The position numbers and the translations under genes were made by a program. This document shows positions 10,689-20,100 of a DNA stretch of 64,000 nucleotides, in pieces; positions within the stretch are counted from its first letter, which is position 1; every line of letters starts with the position of its first letter. The notes beneath the pieces were generated by a model. That model was given only the letters and a program-made list of their open reading frames with translations, was not told where the DNA came from and ran no database searches. This stretch comes from Cristatella mucedo (Eukaryota > Bryozoa > Phylactolaemata > Cristatellidae). The DNA is taken from the NCBI GenBank assembly GCA_009760855.2, contig WPIO01000267.1, positions 62,501-126,500 of the forward strand, given 5' to 3'.

Positions 10689-11400
10689 TTAAGCATAATT
10701 AGTTATCTTAATAATACTTGTTGGGTTTGATACTTTATCTTTTAAGAAGTCCATTGCGAATTTACTATCAAGAATAGAAGCACCTATTCCAAGACCAAGT
10801 TTAGCCTTGGCCGACATTATCGCAGCCACTTTTTTTGGGTCTTCTCTGACGTAATTTGGTTGTTTAGAATCTAATGCAATACGAGCAGCTGATTCTGCTA
10901 AAACTAAATCGGATAAATTTCTTATTTCAGTTCGTTTTGGCTCTGGGTCATTTGAAGTCTCTGTGTATGTGTGGTCGTGAATTAAAGCACGTGCATCCAA
11001 ATCATTCGCTCCAGTGTAACCCTGTTCCATTCTTTTTTTGAATTGCGTTCCTGGTCCTGCATAAGAATATTTCCCAGTATTGTTGAAAGAACCATTTGGA
11101 ACAAATTCAGATTTTACATCTTTTGGAAGAGGAAGATGAAATTCTCTTCCACAAGATAACTTGTTTATAATTTCCACAATCCCGCTTCCAACTTTTCTAT
11201 TTTCTTTCAACTGCTTAAGAGAAAGATTAAGTTGCAATCCTTTATTAGCACTTCTACTTTTTTCTATTTTATTAAGTTGAGTTTGGGTGAGAAGAATGGT
11301 AACATCACCTGTCAAATCTGAATGTTTTAATCGGATTGAAATTGGTTCTGTAGATTTATGTATTTGTTTTACTATTCAGATAATGCAAGTTTTGCTTCTT
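10689..11400 (-). pseudogene. Phospholipase A2 domain protein (parvovirus VP1 type)
   Basis: The open part is 208 codons from about 11,315, and the frame extends upstream to near 11,400 (YQEAKLALSE and LRLKHSDL-like text), close behind a TATATAGAA box whose ATG has decayed. YSYAGPGTQFKKR matches the calcium-binding loop 'Y-x-G-P-G', and LDARALIHDHTY carries the catalytic H-D and Tyr of the parvovirus-type PLA2 active site. In parvoviruses this domain breaches endosomal membranes during entry, and similar domains occur in adintoviruses. The N-terminal half carries the repeated 'L-T-x-x-Q-L-x-K-I-x-K-A' text common in Polinton minor proteins. The active-site motifs look intact in this copy, although the N-terminus is frameshifted. 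Confidence 0.8.
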
Positions 11401-11458
11401 GATAGATATTTCTATATAATAATAATTATTTTAAACGGAAAAAAACAGTATATAAGAA

Positions 11459-11743
11459 ATGTCTGATAATAATACATTTTCTAAATTTTGAGAGACTTCT
11501 TGAGCAATTGGATTATTATCCTTATAATGGAGAAATAAACATAAAACTAGTAGTGAATCAGATAGAATTAATAAAACTACTGGTTACAAAGAAATATTAA
11601 TTGATGGTAAACTATATGAATCACATAAAATTGTTTGGATTATTTATAGATATGAATTACTTAACTACCATATACATCACGCTAATTCAAATAAGTTAGA
11701 TAATAGAATTAATAATTTAATTTACTTTCCATCAATGATATAA
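11459..11743 (+). pseudogene. Small HNH endonuclease (broken)
   Basis: The ATG at 11,459 follows TATATAAGAA. After early stops and a frameshift, the second half is clear: GYKEILIDGKLYESHKIVWI and then HIHHANSNKLDNRINNLIYF. This gives the H...H-H-A-N...DNRI-NL arrangement of HNH nucleases, with 'H-H-x-N' in place of the commoner 'D-H-x-N'. It ends at a TAA at 11,743. It has no AP2 domain and may be a shortened paralogue of the next gene. Confidence 0.7.
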
Positions 11744-11790
11744 TCTTGTATATAAATTAAAAATTATTTTAAACAGATAAAAAAATATTG

Positions 11791-11797
11791 TATAGAA
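11791..11797 (+). promoter_or_regulatory. Late-type start box (TATAGAA) before HNH-AP2 gene
   Basis: TATAGAA directly precedes the ATG at 11,798. It shows that the box works in the same layout on plus-strand genes. Confidence 0.55.
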
Positions 11798-12354
11798 ATG
11801 AATCAAGATGAAATTGATGCATTCCGTGAGAGAGTTCTGGAATTATCGAATTACAATGCAATAACTGGAAAACTTACCTGGAAAACTAGCAGACGTGGAA
11901 CAACTATTGGAAAAGAGGCAGGAAGAGTAAATAATGGTGGATATAGGATAGTATCAATAGATGAAAGAGATATCTATCACATAGGTTAGCATTTTTTATA
12001 ATGACTGGTAAATTTCCACTTCATTAGATTGACCACAATGATAATGATAAACTAAATAATAGCTTTAATAATTTACGTGAAGCAAATCGTTCAGAAAATA
12101 ATAGAAATAGAATAAAACGAAATAGCACTACTTCTAGATTTATAGGGGTATGGTTTCACAGGAAATGAAACAAATGGGAGTCAGCTAATAAAATAAATGG
12201 AATCAGACATCAAATAGGTCTTTTTAATGATCAAGAGGAAGCAGCAATTGCTCGCGATATGATGGCAATAAAGCTTCACTTACAATTTGCACATCTACAC
12301 TTTACTTACACTTTAACAGACGACAAAAAATTAGTTAGATATAGTGATTTCTAA
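11798..12354 (+). pseudogene. HNH endonuclease with C-terminal AP2 domain
   Basis: It is open for 63 codons from the ATG at 11,798: ELSNYNAITGKLTWKTS, then AGRVNNGGYRIVSI. A frameshift at about 11,985 leads into RLAFFIMTGKFPL, a TAG, and IDHNDNDKLNNSFNNLREA, which is the core HNH motif D-H-N-D. A TGA follows inside the start of the AP2 domain (FIGVWFHRK, then GIRHQIGLFNDQEEAAIARD). It ends at a TAA at 12,354. Domain order and length match the gene at 2.1-2.7 kb, so the virus carried at least two HNH-AP2 genes, one at the left end and one in the plus-strand group. Such nucleases usually spread by homing. Confidence 0.85.
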
Positions 12355-13491
12355 TTACTACACCTTTGTTTTAATTCAACTAACAATTTCTTAACTTCTT
12401 TATCAATTTGCTCTGGACTCACACCCTTTGCATAAAGGTTAAATAATAGCATTGCACTCTTACTTTTATAATCGAATGTTTTCTTTCCTCCAACTTTACT
12501 TGCTTAACTTAACTTTTAACTTTAACTTGCTTAACTTTTTTTATTGTGTTTTTTAATTCTAGTGAAAAATCAACTCCTCCTTTCTCTAAATTTTTACAAA
12601 ATCTCGACCTTTATCTTGATAATCTAATCGATTTTGAACTTCTTCTCTCTGTACTTTTCCTGACACATCAATATCAACCCCACGATCAATAAGTTTTACC
12701 ACGTTCTGTAGGTCATTTATTGCATTTGTTAACCTTTCACTTTGTAAAGTTAAAGTTTCCATCCTCTGTTCATGGGTCTTCACAGGCGGACTTTTACCAG
12801 TAAACATTGCAGTATCAACTAACTTTTTTATTAGATTTGCTACAGCAACTGCTATTGTTATCCCAGTTCAAATCCCCCCAATAATACTAGCAATCAATCC
12901 TACGAGGGCTGGGATAGCAGGTAAGAATCCCCCGGATCTTACTTGTGAGAAATTCTTACTCCAGGATTTAGGATCTAATTGACTTGCATCCCAATTAACC
13001 TCCATTCCAAATACTTCACTTGGATATTTACTAGGGTTCCATTGCCAAGGATAATTATCTGTTTCTGAAGCAAGTAAAACATCATTAATTGCTAAACCAA
13101 TTTCTAAAGATTCTATCATTTTATTTAGTCTTTCTTTTTTTTCTGACATTGTTTTCCAGAATACTTGTCCATATTTACCACTAGTAATATCGTCTACTAT
13201 TCTTTTTATAAAAAGACTTAGATCGACTAATCCTGTGAAACCAGATAGAAAGCCTCCTAATACTTTTGTACCTTCTCCAATAACTTTAAGAGACTGTAAA
13301 ACTTTTGAAATTAATGCAGCAATATTTTCAGATGCTTGTAATGATAATCTTACTGCTAATTTTGGTAATCATTTTGTAACTGCTTTTTCACCTATTTTTG
13401 TCGCAGTCTTAACACCATCTAACACATCTTTAGTTATTTTAGTTCCTTCTTTTAAATCTTCTTCTACACCTTTACCAACTTTTTTCGGCAT
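12351..13491 (-). pseudogene. Putative membrane-active minor virion protein
   Basis: The frame runs from the ATG at 13,491 (MPKKVGKGVEEDLKEG) through a TGA, then open to GGFLPAIPALVGLIASIIGG, another TGA, and TGITIAVAVANLIKKL. It continues to 12,586 and, after frameshifts, to KSAMLLFNLYAKGVSPEQ and a TAG at 12,351. The middle holds one long or two adjoining hydrophobic, Gly-rich segments able to span or disrupt a membrane. The flanks are Lys-rich and helical. I do not recognise the family. Function by analogy with lytic minor capsid proteins is only a guess. Its end overlaps the end of the convergent HNH-AP2 gene by a few bases. Confidence 0.55.
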
Positions 13492-13509
13492 ATATTTTAT
13501 AAAGGAAAA

Positions 13510-14362
13510 AGTTAGAAAAGTCAATGGTAATATTTATACTGATCTTAATGCAAATAATAACAGAATAACTAACTTAGGATTTCCTGTTAATAGTGGTGAT
13601 GCTATAACACTAGATTATGCTCTTACTTCAAGTGCAGGTAATAATATTATTAGTAATCCTTCAGGAGAAATAACAAGTATCGGCTCTAACTGATTTGTTA
13701 CCTAAAAAAAGATGCAGTAATGAAATCACAATTGAATTGTAAGAATGTTGTTGGAATATCCGGTAACTCTGCTGATGGAACTGTATACTCAGATTTAAGA
13801 CCTTATAAAGTAAAAAACTATGGTTTACTATAAAGTATGACAACAGTATTTCAAGGTAAAGCAATGTCGAGTATTGACATGGGAAAGGAAAATATTATCA
13901 ATGTAAAAGTTTCTGATGTAGCATGCGATGTTATCTTATGTTGATACTAATAAACAAGTAAAATTTAGTTACTAAGGTTCGAATGGTACTTATCCAAGCT
14001 TATTCTATCTTGATATGTTAGGTCCTAATATTAATGGAAATCGAAGTACAGGTAATGCATTTCAACCTAAACAAATTACACCTGGTGATATACCTGTTGT
14101 TGCAGCTACAGGAAAAGTTATTGCTTACAATACTAATCTTAAAACATTCTTTCCAGGAGTGTTACTTAGCATGGTGTCTAATAATATGTATGCAACTAAT
14201 AAAACTAATTCTTATTTAGAATTAACCAGTGATAATACTTATGGAGTAAGTGGTACAGAAGTATTAATAATTAACATTGATGGTACATGTAGATATGCTA
14301 TTGATAAGTTTACCGTTGCTAGTGGAATTACCTTTATAGATTTTATTGTTGGTATTGTATAG
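13510..14362 (+). pseudogene. Fibre-like protein, copy 1
   Basis: The N-terminal text, LNANNNRITNLGFPVNSGDA, is the trimeric fibre motif 'N-N-x-I-x-N-L-x-x-P-x-x-x-x-DA' found in phage tail fibres and adintovirus-type spikes. After stops and frameshifts the frame reappears as a second such motif (MGKENIINVKVSDVA). It ends in an open 115-codon segment with DMLGPNINGNRSTGN and ITPGDIPVVAATGK, closing at the TAG at 14,360-14,362. That C-terminal part would be the receptor-binding or knob domain. The same C-terminal end is found at the left edge of copy 2 (29.06-29.3 kb). Confidence 0.65.
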
Positions 14363-14364
14363 AA
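14358..14364 (+). promoter_or_regulatory. Late-type start box overlapping upstream stop
   Basis: TATAGAA lies directly before the ATG at 14,365 and contains the TAG stop of the preceding fibre gene. Packing of this kind implies very short or no leader and non-coding spacer. Confidence 0.55.
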
Positions 14365-14505
14365 ATGTTAGGTAAAAGAAGCCAAGGTAAGTCATCAAAG
14401 AATTGTATTAGAAAGACTGGTGATATACTTAGTGGAAATCTAAGTATGAATGGAAATCTTATAAAAAATTTAGGTGATCCTGTTGATGCTGGTGATGCAG
14501 TAAAT
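14365..14505 (+). pseudogene. Second fibre-like gene, truncated
   Basis: The start reads MLGKRSQGKSSKNCIRKTGD and then LSMNGNLIKNLGDPVDAGDA, again the fibre repeat. It breaks at about 14,505, where sequence jumps to the 3' end of the opposing gene. Copy 2 still has the rest (29,304-30,179), so copy 1 lost roughly 2 kb here by deletion. Confidence 0.7.
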
Positions 14506-14833
14506 TCTTTTCAGAATCTTTTATTGGTTTAGTTCGTTCTATTTTTTTAGAGTAAGCTTCAGATCTCATACTATTTATTTTTTCTATTTTTAAGTCTCTA
14601 ATGAACTTTTCAAAGATTGAACCGTCTCTAATTTTAACAAATATATTTGCTATTTCTGGTTCAGATTGGTTAATTCTAAGTGCTTTATATTATAATACTA
14701 GTTTTAAAGCATCTAACAAAGTTGATCTGATGTCTTCTATTCTACCCATTGGATAAGAACAGATTTTAAAGTTTGAATGCTGTTGTCATTTTGCTTCTTT
14801 AAGACAGTCTTTACTTCTTGTCTCAATGTTCAT
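14506..14833 (-). pseudogene. Unknown small viral gene, C-terminus deleted
   Basis: The frame starts at the ATG at 14,833 (MNIETRSKDCLKEAK) right after TATATAGAAG, and contains YPMGRIEDIRSTLLDALK and NQSEPEIANIFVKIRDGSI. There is one TGA and one TAA. The C-terminus is cut by the deletion at 14,505. The copy 2 homologue (31,337-31,790) shows a longer end. I do not recognise it. The sharp conservation of the middle part between the copies supports a real gene. Confidence 0.65.
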
Positions 14834-14845
14834 CTTCTATATATT
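14834..14845 (-). promoter_or_regulatory. Late-type start box
   Basis: The sense strand reads ATATATAGAAG before the ATG at 14,833. Confidence 0.5.
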
Positions 14846-14863
14846 GTTTTATATTTAATTTAA

Positions 14864-15328
14864 TTACACTTGAGAAAGAGCTGCCTCAGCGGCTTTTTGT
14901 TTTGCACTTTTACCATCAGTAATAATTGGTAGAACTGCGTAACACTCATCTTTGACAATTCCCGTGATATCAGGTTTAACACCAGATACTCCAGATATGA
15001 CTGTAGACACTGATGGAAGTTGTGATGCAATCCATGTGGTATAATCAGCAATCTCACTAGGATCATCTAGAAGAGCATCAACTTTAGATCTAACTCTTTC
15101 CTCAAGCCGTGATAGAACTTCAGATTGACCTGCACTAATAATCTTTTGTGCTTCAATTTCCGCTTCATCAAGATAGAATTTCTTAACAGATGAATCAGTC
15201 ATAACTGAAATATCAGAACTGAGTAGTTTTTTATCATATGCTGTCATTCTTGATCTAACAAGATAATCAACGTAAGATTTAAGTGATAATGCAGAGGTTG
15301 CTAGCATTGGATCAGTAACAGCTTCCAT
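14864..15328 (-). CDS. Intact conserved viral protein of unknown function, 154 aa
   Basis: This is the only clearly undamaged reading frame of copy 1. It starts at the ATG at 15,328 after TATATAGGAA and ends in a TAA at 14,864. The protein is helical and mildly acidic, with DISVMTDSSVKKFYLDEAE and EAQKIISAGQSEVLSRLEER, then PSVSTVISGVSGVKPDI and an Ala-rich C-terminus. It has no Cys cluster or membrane segment. The homologue in copy 2 (31,826-32,308) aligns along the whole length with only two stops. I do not recognise the family. Survival of the frame may be chance or younger age, but the reading frame is the best preserved in both copies. Confidence 0.8.
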   Translation of the reverse strand: MEAVTDPMLATSALSLKSYVDYLVRSRMTAYDKKLLSSDISVMTDSSVKKFYLDEAEIEAQKIISAGQSEVLSRLEERVRSKVDALLDDPSEIADYTTWIASQLPSVSTVISGVSGVKPDITGIVKDECYAVLPIITDGKSAKQKAAEAALSQV

Positions 15329-15383
15329 TTCCTATATAATAATAAAAAAATTAAAATACATGCATACAAACTAAAGAAAATTA

Positions 15384-15898
15384 TTATTGAAAAATATTTT
15401 CATGAATAGAATATATCAAATCTCCTCTCTTATCTATTTCATCTTTGATATTAAATATTTTAATTAACTTTTGTATAGTTAAAACAGGTACTTTATTAAT
15501 ATAATGAGTTAATTGTTTTACATCACTTTCACTAAAATATATTCCAAAATATCTAACACAAACTCTATTTGAATATGTTCTTCCCGCGTTATTATCTACT
15601 ATTCTTGTAATTTTATCTTCGATTTTCCATATAAGATTTAAAATTGTTTAATAGAATCTAATTTTTTTTCTCTTTTATTTTTCTAATCTCATCATCTATT
15701 TTAGATACACATTTCTAAAAGCGTGTCAATAAATAATGGGTCTAATTCTTTTAAAACTTGATAAGATTTACAAATATAAAAGTCATCATCAAAGAATAAA
15801 TCATTTACTAATACCTTTCTACAAAGATTAGGTAAACGCTTACACACATAGTATTCTTCAACAATCTTTTTAAACTTTTCATCAAAATCCATTTTCAT
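15384..15898 (-). pseudogene. Unknown viral protein present only in copy 1
   Basis: It starts at the ATG at 15,898 or 15,892 (MKMDFDEKFKKIVEEYYVCK) behind TTATATATG. It is open for 65 codons, shifts frame near 15,710, passes one TAA and continues as NNAGRTYSNRVCVRYFGIYF and INKVPVLTIQKLIKIFNI to a TAA at 15,384. It is helical and Lys-rich, and I do not recognise it. The corresponding interval of copy 2 (32.31-32.37 kb) is too short to hold it, so it is either an insertion in copy 1 or a loss in copy 2. Confidence 0.55.
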
Positions 15899-15929
15899 AT
15901 ATAATAATTACAAAGTTTGTTAAACAGAT

Positions 15930-16206
15930 TTAATTAATTACTACTACTGTTTTAGTTTTTGGTGTTTTAGATTTTTTTATTTGCTTCTTCAAGCATCTCA
16001 TTTATCTTACTACGACTCCCCATTAGTTTCTCACATCCAGCACACACATCTATAAGAATACTAATATAAGAACTATCAATATCTTGAATGAGTTCATCTA
16101 GTGAATGTTTAACTATACGTTGATCTTGACCTTTAAGTTTTTGAAGACGAATTTTTACAGCCATTTCTCTAGATTGTTCACAACTTAAAATTCTTGAGAC
16201 ATCCAT
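15930..16206 (-). pseudogene. Small helical viral protein with basic tail
   Basis: The frame from the ATG at 16,206 reads MDVSRILSCEQSREMAVKIR and then QRIVKHSLDELIQDIDSSYI, with a paired Cys segment DVCAGCEKLMG. It is open for 79 codons. A frameshift in an A-run then separates it from a basic tail, KKSKTPKTKTVVVIN, ending at 15,930. Copy 2 keeps the same start, behind a perfect TATATAGAAA box, and a similar basic tail, which supports the longer form. Function unknown. Confidence 0.6.
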
Positions 16207-16245
16207 TTTTTATGTATGAAAAGATAATTTTATTTAATTGAAATT

Positions 16246-16486
16246 AAATCTCTTCACCTTCTGAACTGTCTCATGATTAGAGAGACTCTTTTTTACCAAA
16301 TAGAAGTTCTTCTAGATCTACCTCTTCCTCTTCTGATTCAGATTCTGTTTCAATGTAAGATGATTCTTCAGAAGTATAAGACTCAGATTCAGATTCGGTT
16401 TCCGTTTGATAATCAGGGTCATCAATTGAATCCTCTGAATACGACTCGCTATTAGAACTGGTAATATCGATTTATTTGGGATCCAT
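16246..16486 (-). pseudogene. Very acidic Ser/Glu-rich small protein
   Basis: The frame from the ATG at 16,486 (MDPK, then TAA, then IDITSSNSESYSEDSIDDPD) is almost wholly S, E, D and T. It passes ESESEEEEVDLEELLFG and ends after DSSEGEEI at 16,246, with three in-frame stops. Copy 2 has a homologue starting at 32,994. The composition suits a disordered, phosphorylated scaffold or transcription-activation protein, with DLEELLFG a possible short interaction helix. This is inference from composition only. Confidence 0.55.
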
Positions 16487-16521
16487 CCTATAATAGTAAA
16501 AATCATTTTGTTAATATATAT

Positions 16522-17127
16522 TTAATTCTCCATTGACTCGTATAATTCTAGTGTTATTCCAAAAAGCGACCTCTCGTTAGACGACCACATCAGCTCCACA
16601 GTCAAATCTTTTCGGAATCCAACAGTCTAGAAATACCTCGTACAAACCTTAAATCCTTTGGAGACCGTGCATTTAGCTCGTATGCTCCCACAGCCTGGAA
16701 CTCCCTCCCGACCTGCATCAGAACATCCCCTGACCTGACCACATTTAAAAGAAACTTAAAAACATTCCTATTTAGGACAGCATTTAGTGGGTCCTTGTGA
16801 TTCGTCCTCGATGTGCTTATGCGTGCTGACACTGTTCATGCTGCCACTAACCACATTTGCATGCTGACCCAGTGCATGTCACCCCTAACCATGTTATTCA
16901 TTTTTTGTTTGTTTTTCAAGCATGATTTTACTTACTATTCTATTGCGTATCACTTTGCAGCAAATGTAAAGCGCCTAGAAAGAGATTAAGTTCTCTGAGG
17001 GCGCTTTATCAAGTGCAATATTATTATTATTATTATTATTATTATCATCTTGCTTTTTCTTTTTATCTGAAAATCTAACTCTCTTTACTGATAATGATTT
17101 CGTATTTTCAATATTCCTTTTTGGCAT
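16522..17127 (-). pseudogene. Small basic protein with PP1-type RVxF motif, split by LINE
   Basis: It starts at the ATG at 17,127 (MPKRNIENTKSLSVKRVRFS), overlapping the last codons of PolB in another frame. After KKKKQDD the frame is cut by the L2-like insertion (16,548-17,046) and resumes near 16,545 to end at a TAA at 16,522. The copy 2 homologue (MPKSKTENAKPIPVKKVRFA) shows the uninterrupted layout, about 50 codons. KRVRFSD and KKVRFAD match the docking consensus for protein phosphatase 1. No other domain is visible. Confidence 0.55.
16548..17046 (+). mobile_element. L2-like LINE insertion with internal deletion
   Basis: The sense frame reads SVIPKSDLSLDDHISSTVKS and then jumps to RNPTV and the C-terminal end (SFGDRAFSSYAPTAWNSLPT). 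The untranslated end contains TGTAAAGCGCCTAGAAAGAG and an ATT repeat (17,023-17,045). Compared with the LINE at 24.5-25.1 kb, about 380 bp of coding sequence is missing at a junction with only CT in common. It lies inside a viral gene, so it is younger than the provirus. Confidence 0.9.
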
Positions 17128-20100
17128 CTATACGACTATTAAAAGTTTTACAGTGACCTGCAGACTCTTTTATCCTACAGTGACCGTAAGAGTAACTATG
17201 AATTCCACACTCTAACAATTATCGTTTTGAGTCAAATGCTGATAGTGCTTTTTTAAATTATGTTAGAGTGAAAATTTGATGATTTTTAGCTTGAAATCTT
17301 GATTGATTGCAATAAACATCTTCTCCAGTTTTAAGACAACCAACATAATCAGAATGTTTCGGACATTTTTTAACAGCATCTTTCTTAGCTCCCTTTGCTT
17401 TTTTAATTGCACATTTTGTTTCAATTCCTGTTTCTTTTTTTATTGCTATCTGCACTGAGTAAACTTTTAGTCTTAAGAAAACACCCTCATCAAGTACAAC
17501 TGATTTTTCTATCATAACACCTTTCTCATCTCTAATAAAATATTCCGTTTTTGGATCAATTGCATATTCATCACATATCTCATCTTTGAACTTTCCTAAA
17601 CATCCTTTTTTAGCACGATTAACTTTCTCAGTTTCTTCTAATTTCCATATATCATGACTTGGAGGATGATGAGCTACATCTAAATAATCCAAATAGTTTA
17701 CAAAATCTTTGTAAACATTGTCAGTATTTATTTGTAATACTAAAGAATCAGTATCAGTGTATGCAAGTGTTACTTTATCATTATAATAATCTTTTATTGT
17801 GTTATAATAGAAATCTTGCATTATTAGTTTTGAAATATCTAGAATTGTGAAACCCAAATACATAGGCTTATCGAGACAGATCTCTGCTTTTGTTGTTTCA
17901 ATTCCAACTAAATCTCGAATAAACAATCTTCTATCTTTAAACCTTGCACTCATTACTCTTTTGTCTGAAATTACAACATCCTTATCATATTTCAAATCAA
18001 ACAACTCTATGTTTACTCTTTCTCTAACATGGTCGATTGTCTTTCCAAAAAATGCATTCTTTTTAAGTTTATAATATTCTTTTCAAAATCATCCTTTGCC
18101 TTTTTTCTCATCTCAATATTATTTTTTATATATCCTTTCAACCGAGTACTTTGCGTAAAACTCATTACTTGATGTATCTTAGTTAATATATTTTCTCTTT
18201 CAATTGCAAGTTGTAGATTTCTATAATGAATGACATGTTTAACTTTTGGTTCTAGATCAACAATTAGTTTTTCCAGTTTACTTTCACAATCGTCTATTTT
18301 TTTCTTTGAATCTCGTTAATGTTTTCTTTTGATATTCTGAATATTCAACAGCTCCTACTTTTCTTCTAATTGGTAGAATCGGATAATCAGAGTAAATATC
18401 ATGTAATTCCTTTGGACAATGCATATCTATTTCAAAAGCATAACCAGTTTTAGCATCCTCTTTTAATGATAACATCTTTTTAGTTGTTAACTTTTCCATT
18501 TGTTTACTTTCTAAAAACTTGAAATCTGAAATTGGCATTGGTTGAGTCATAGCAGTAGCATAGTAGTATACAGAATTTGCATCGACATAAAGTAACCAAC
18601 TTTTTTCTTTATCAGTATCATAATTAGAAGACATTTCATTATTTGCTTTAACATATCTATATGAGGCTTGCGCTATACCCCTCGAATTGTGGATTCAAAG
18701 AAGTCAAATTGTTCAAAGTCTGTTCATAAGTCTAGTCTAACCTTTGAATATCTCAAACCTGCAGACCAAGTTAAACCTGGTGCTGTAAGGAAATTGGCAG
18801 GATCTAATCCATTGATTCTTTTTGATAATTCTCTAAAATGTTTAAATACATCAGCTAGTAGAAGGACATCCATTATTAGATAAATATCACTATACTTTCC
18901 TAACGTATCTTCAGCTGTTGGATCTATTTTCTTCATCAATTCCCAAACTTTCTTAAGACGATGTATTTCTTTTTCAGTAATATTTGTATCATTTAATGTG
19001 CTATAAAAACTTTTGCTTTCAGGTACTATCTTTTCATCTAGTCTTGAAAAAGAGTTAATATATTCATATGGCAATAAACCTTTCTCTTTTAATATATTGA
19101 ATTTATTGTTATCTAACATAGAAAAGTATTTTCTTGTTTGACTCAATGGTTTATCTGATCTAACCACATTATTTACTAGATCTGATAAACCTTTTTGAAG
19201 CATTTGCAACGAGTCTTTAAAACTAAGTGATCCAATTTCAATATTTATATATTTCTCCATGTTACTTGCAATGACCTCCTTTTTTAGTTTTAATCCTTGA
19301 AACTCTTGTACTAATAAATGAGAATCATAACCTTTTAAATTATGAGTAAAAATAGGAAGTTTAAACTGCTTGGGATTAATAATGACATTTAAATTACAAG
19401 CATTATGTGCAGCTCCTCCATAATTTCCTGTTAAATGACAAAGATCTTAAGCTTTATCTCCATTTAAATCCAAATTACAAATATGACAAACAGTTGCTTT
19501 ATCAAAATCATTTTTATCTTATTCACTAAAATTTCTATAATCAAATCTTTTAAGAATATGTTCCCTATTAGTTTAAATTTTTTCAACGTCTTCTAATAAA
19601 CTTTTTAATAGATCTCTAACATTATTTGGACCTTTAAAAAACTTGGGTTTCATTTGTTCACCTTTATAGTCAATGATAGTATAAGCAGATGAATAAGGAA
19701 TATGCTTTTGAAACGAGCCTTGTGGAATAGTAGGATCTTCTTTATCCGTTTTTCTAACGCTTGTAAGCAAACATTCAAAGTCTGCATAAGCAACATATGG
19801 GCACCATAAAGTTTTTGCATAATCTCTAAAATAACATTTATCTCCTTTTTCACTGTCTGCACTTGGCATTTTTATTCTGGATTTACCATCATTTCCAGGT
19901 TTGCATGCATAGCTATGTGATTCTAGTTTTTCTTTAGTTTAAAATCTTGATAAACATCTTTTACAAGTAAGTTGTGTACCATATCCTTTGCTACTTCTGC
20001 ACAAACCATTGAAATTTCTAATAATTACATAATGAATATTAGCTTTATCAGGAGTACTATATAACAGAAGATCTAAATGTTTTTCTTTTTCTTTATCAAC

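Noticed and set aside
13235-13693. Plus-strand 152-codon open frame
   Set aside because: Its first part is the antisense of the minus-strand membrane-segment gene (12,351-13,491); only the part after about 13,510 fits the fibre frame.
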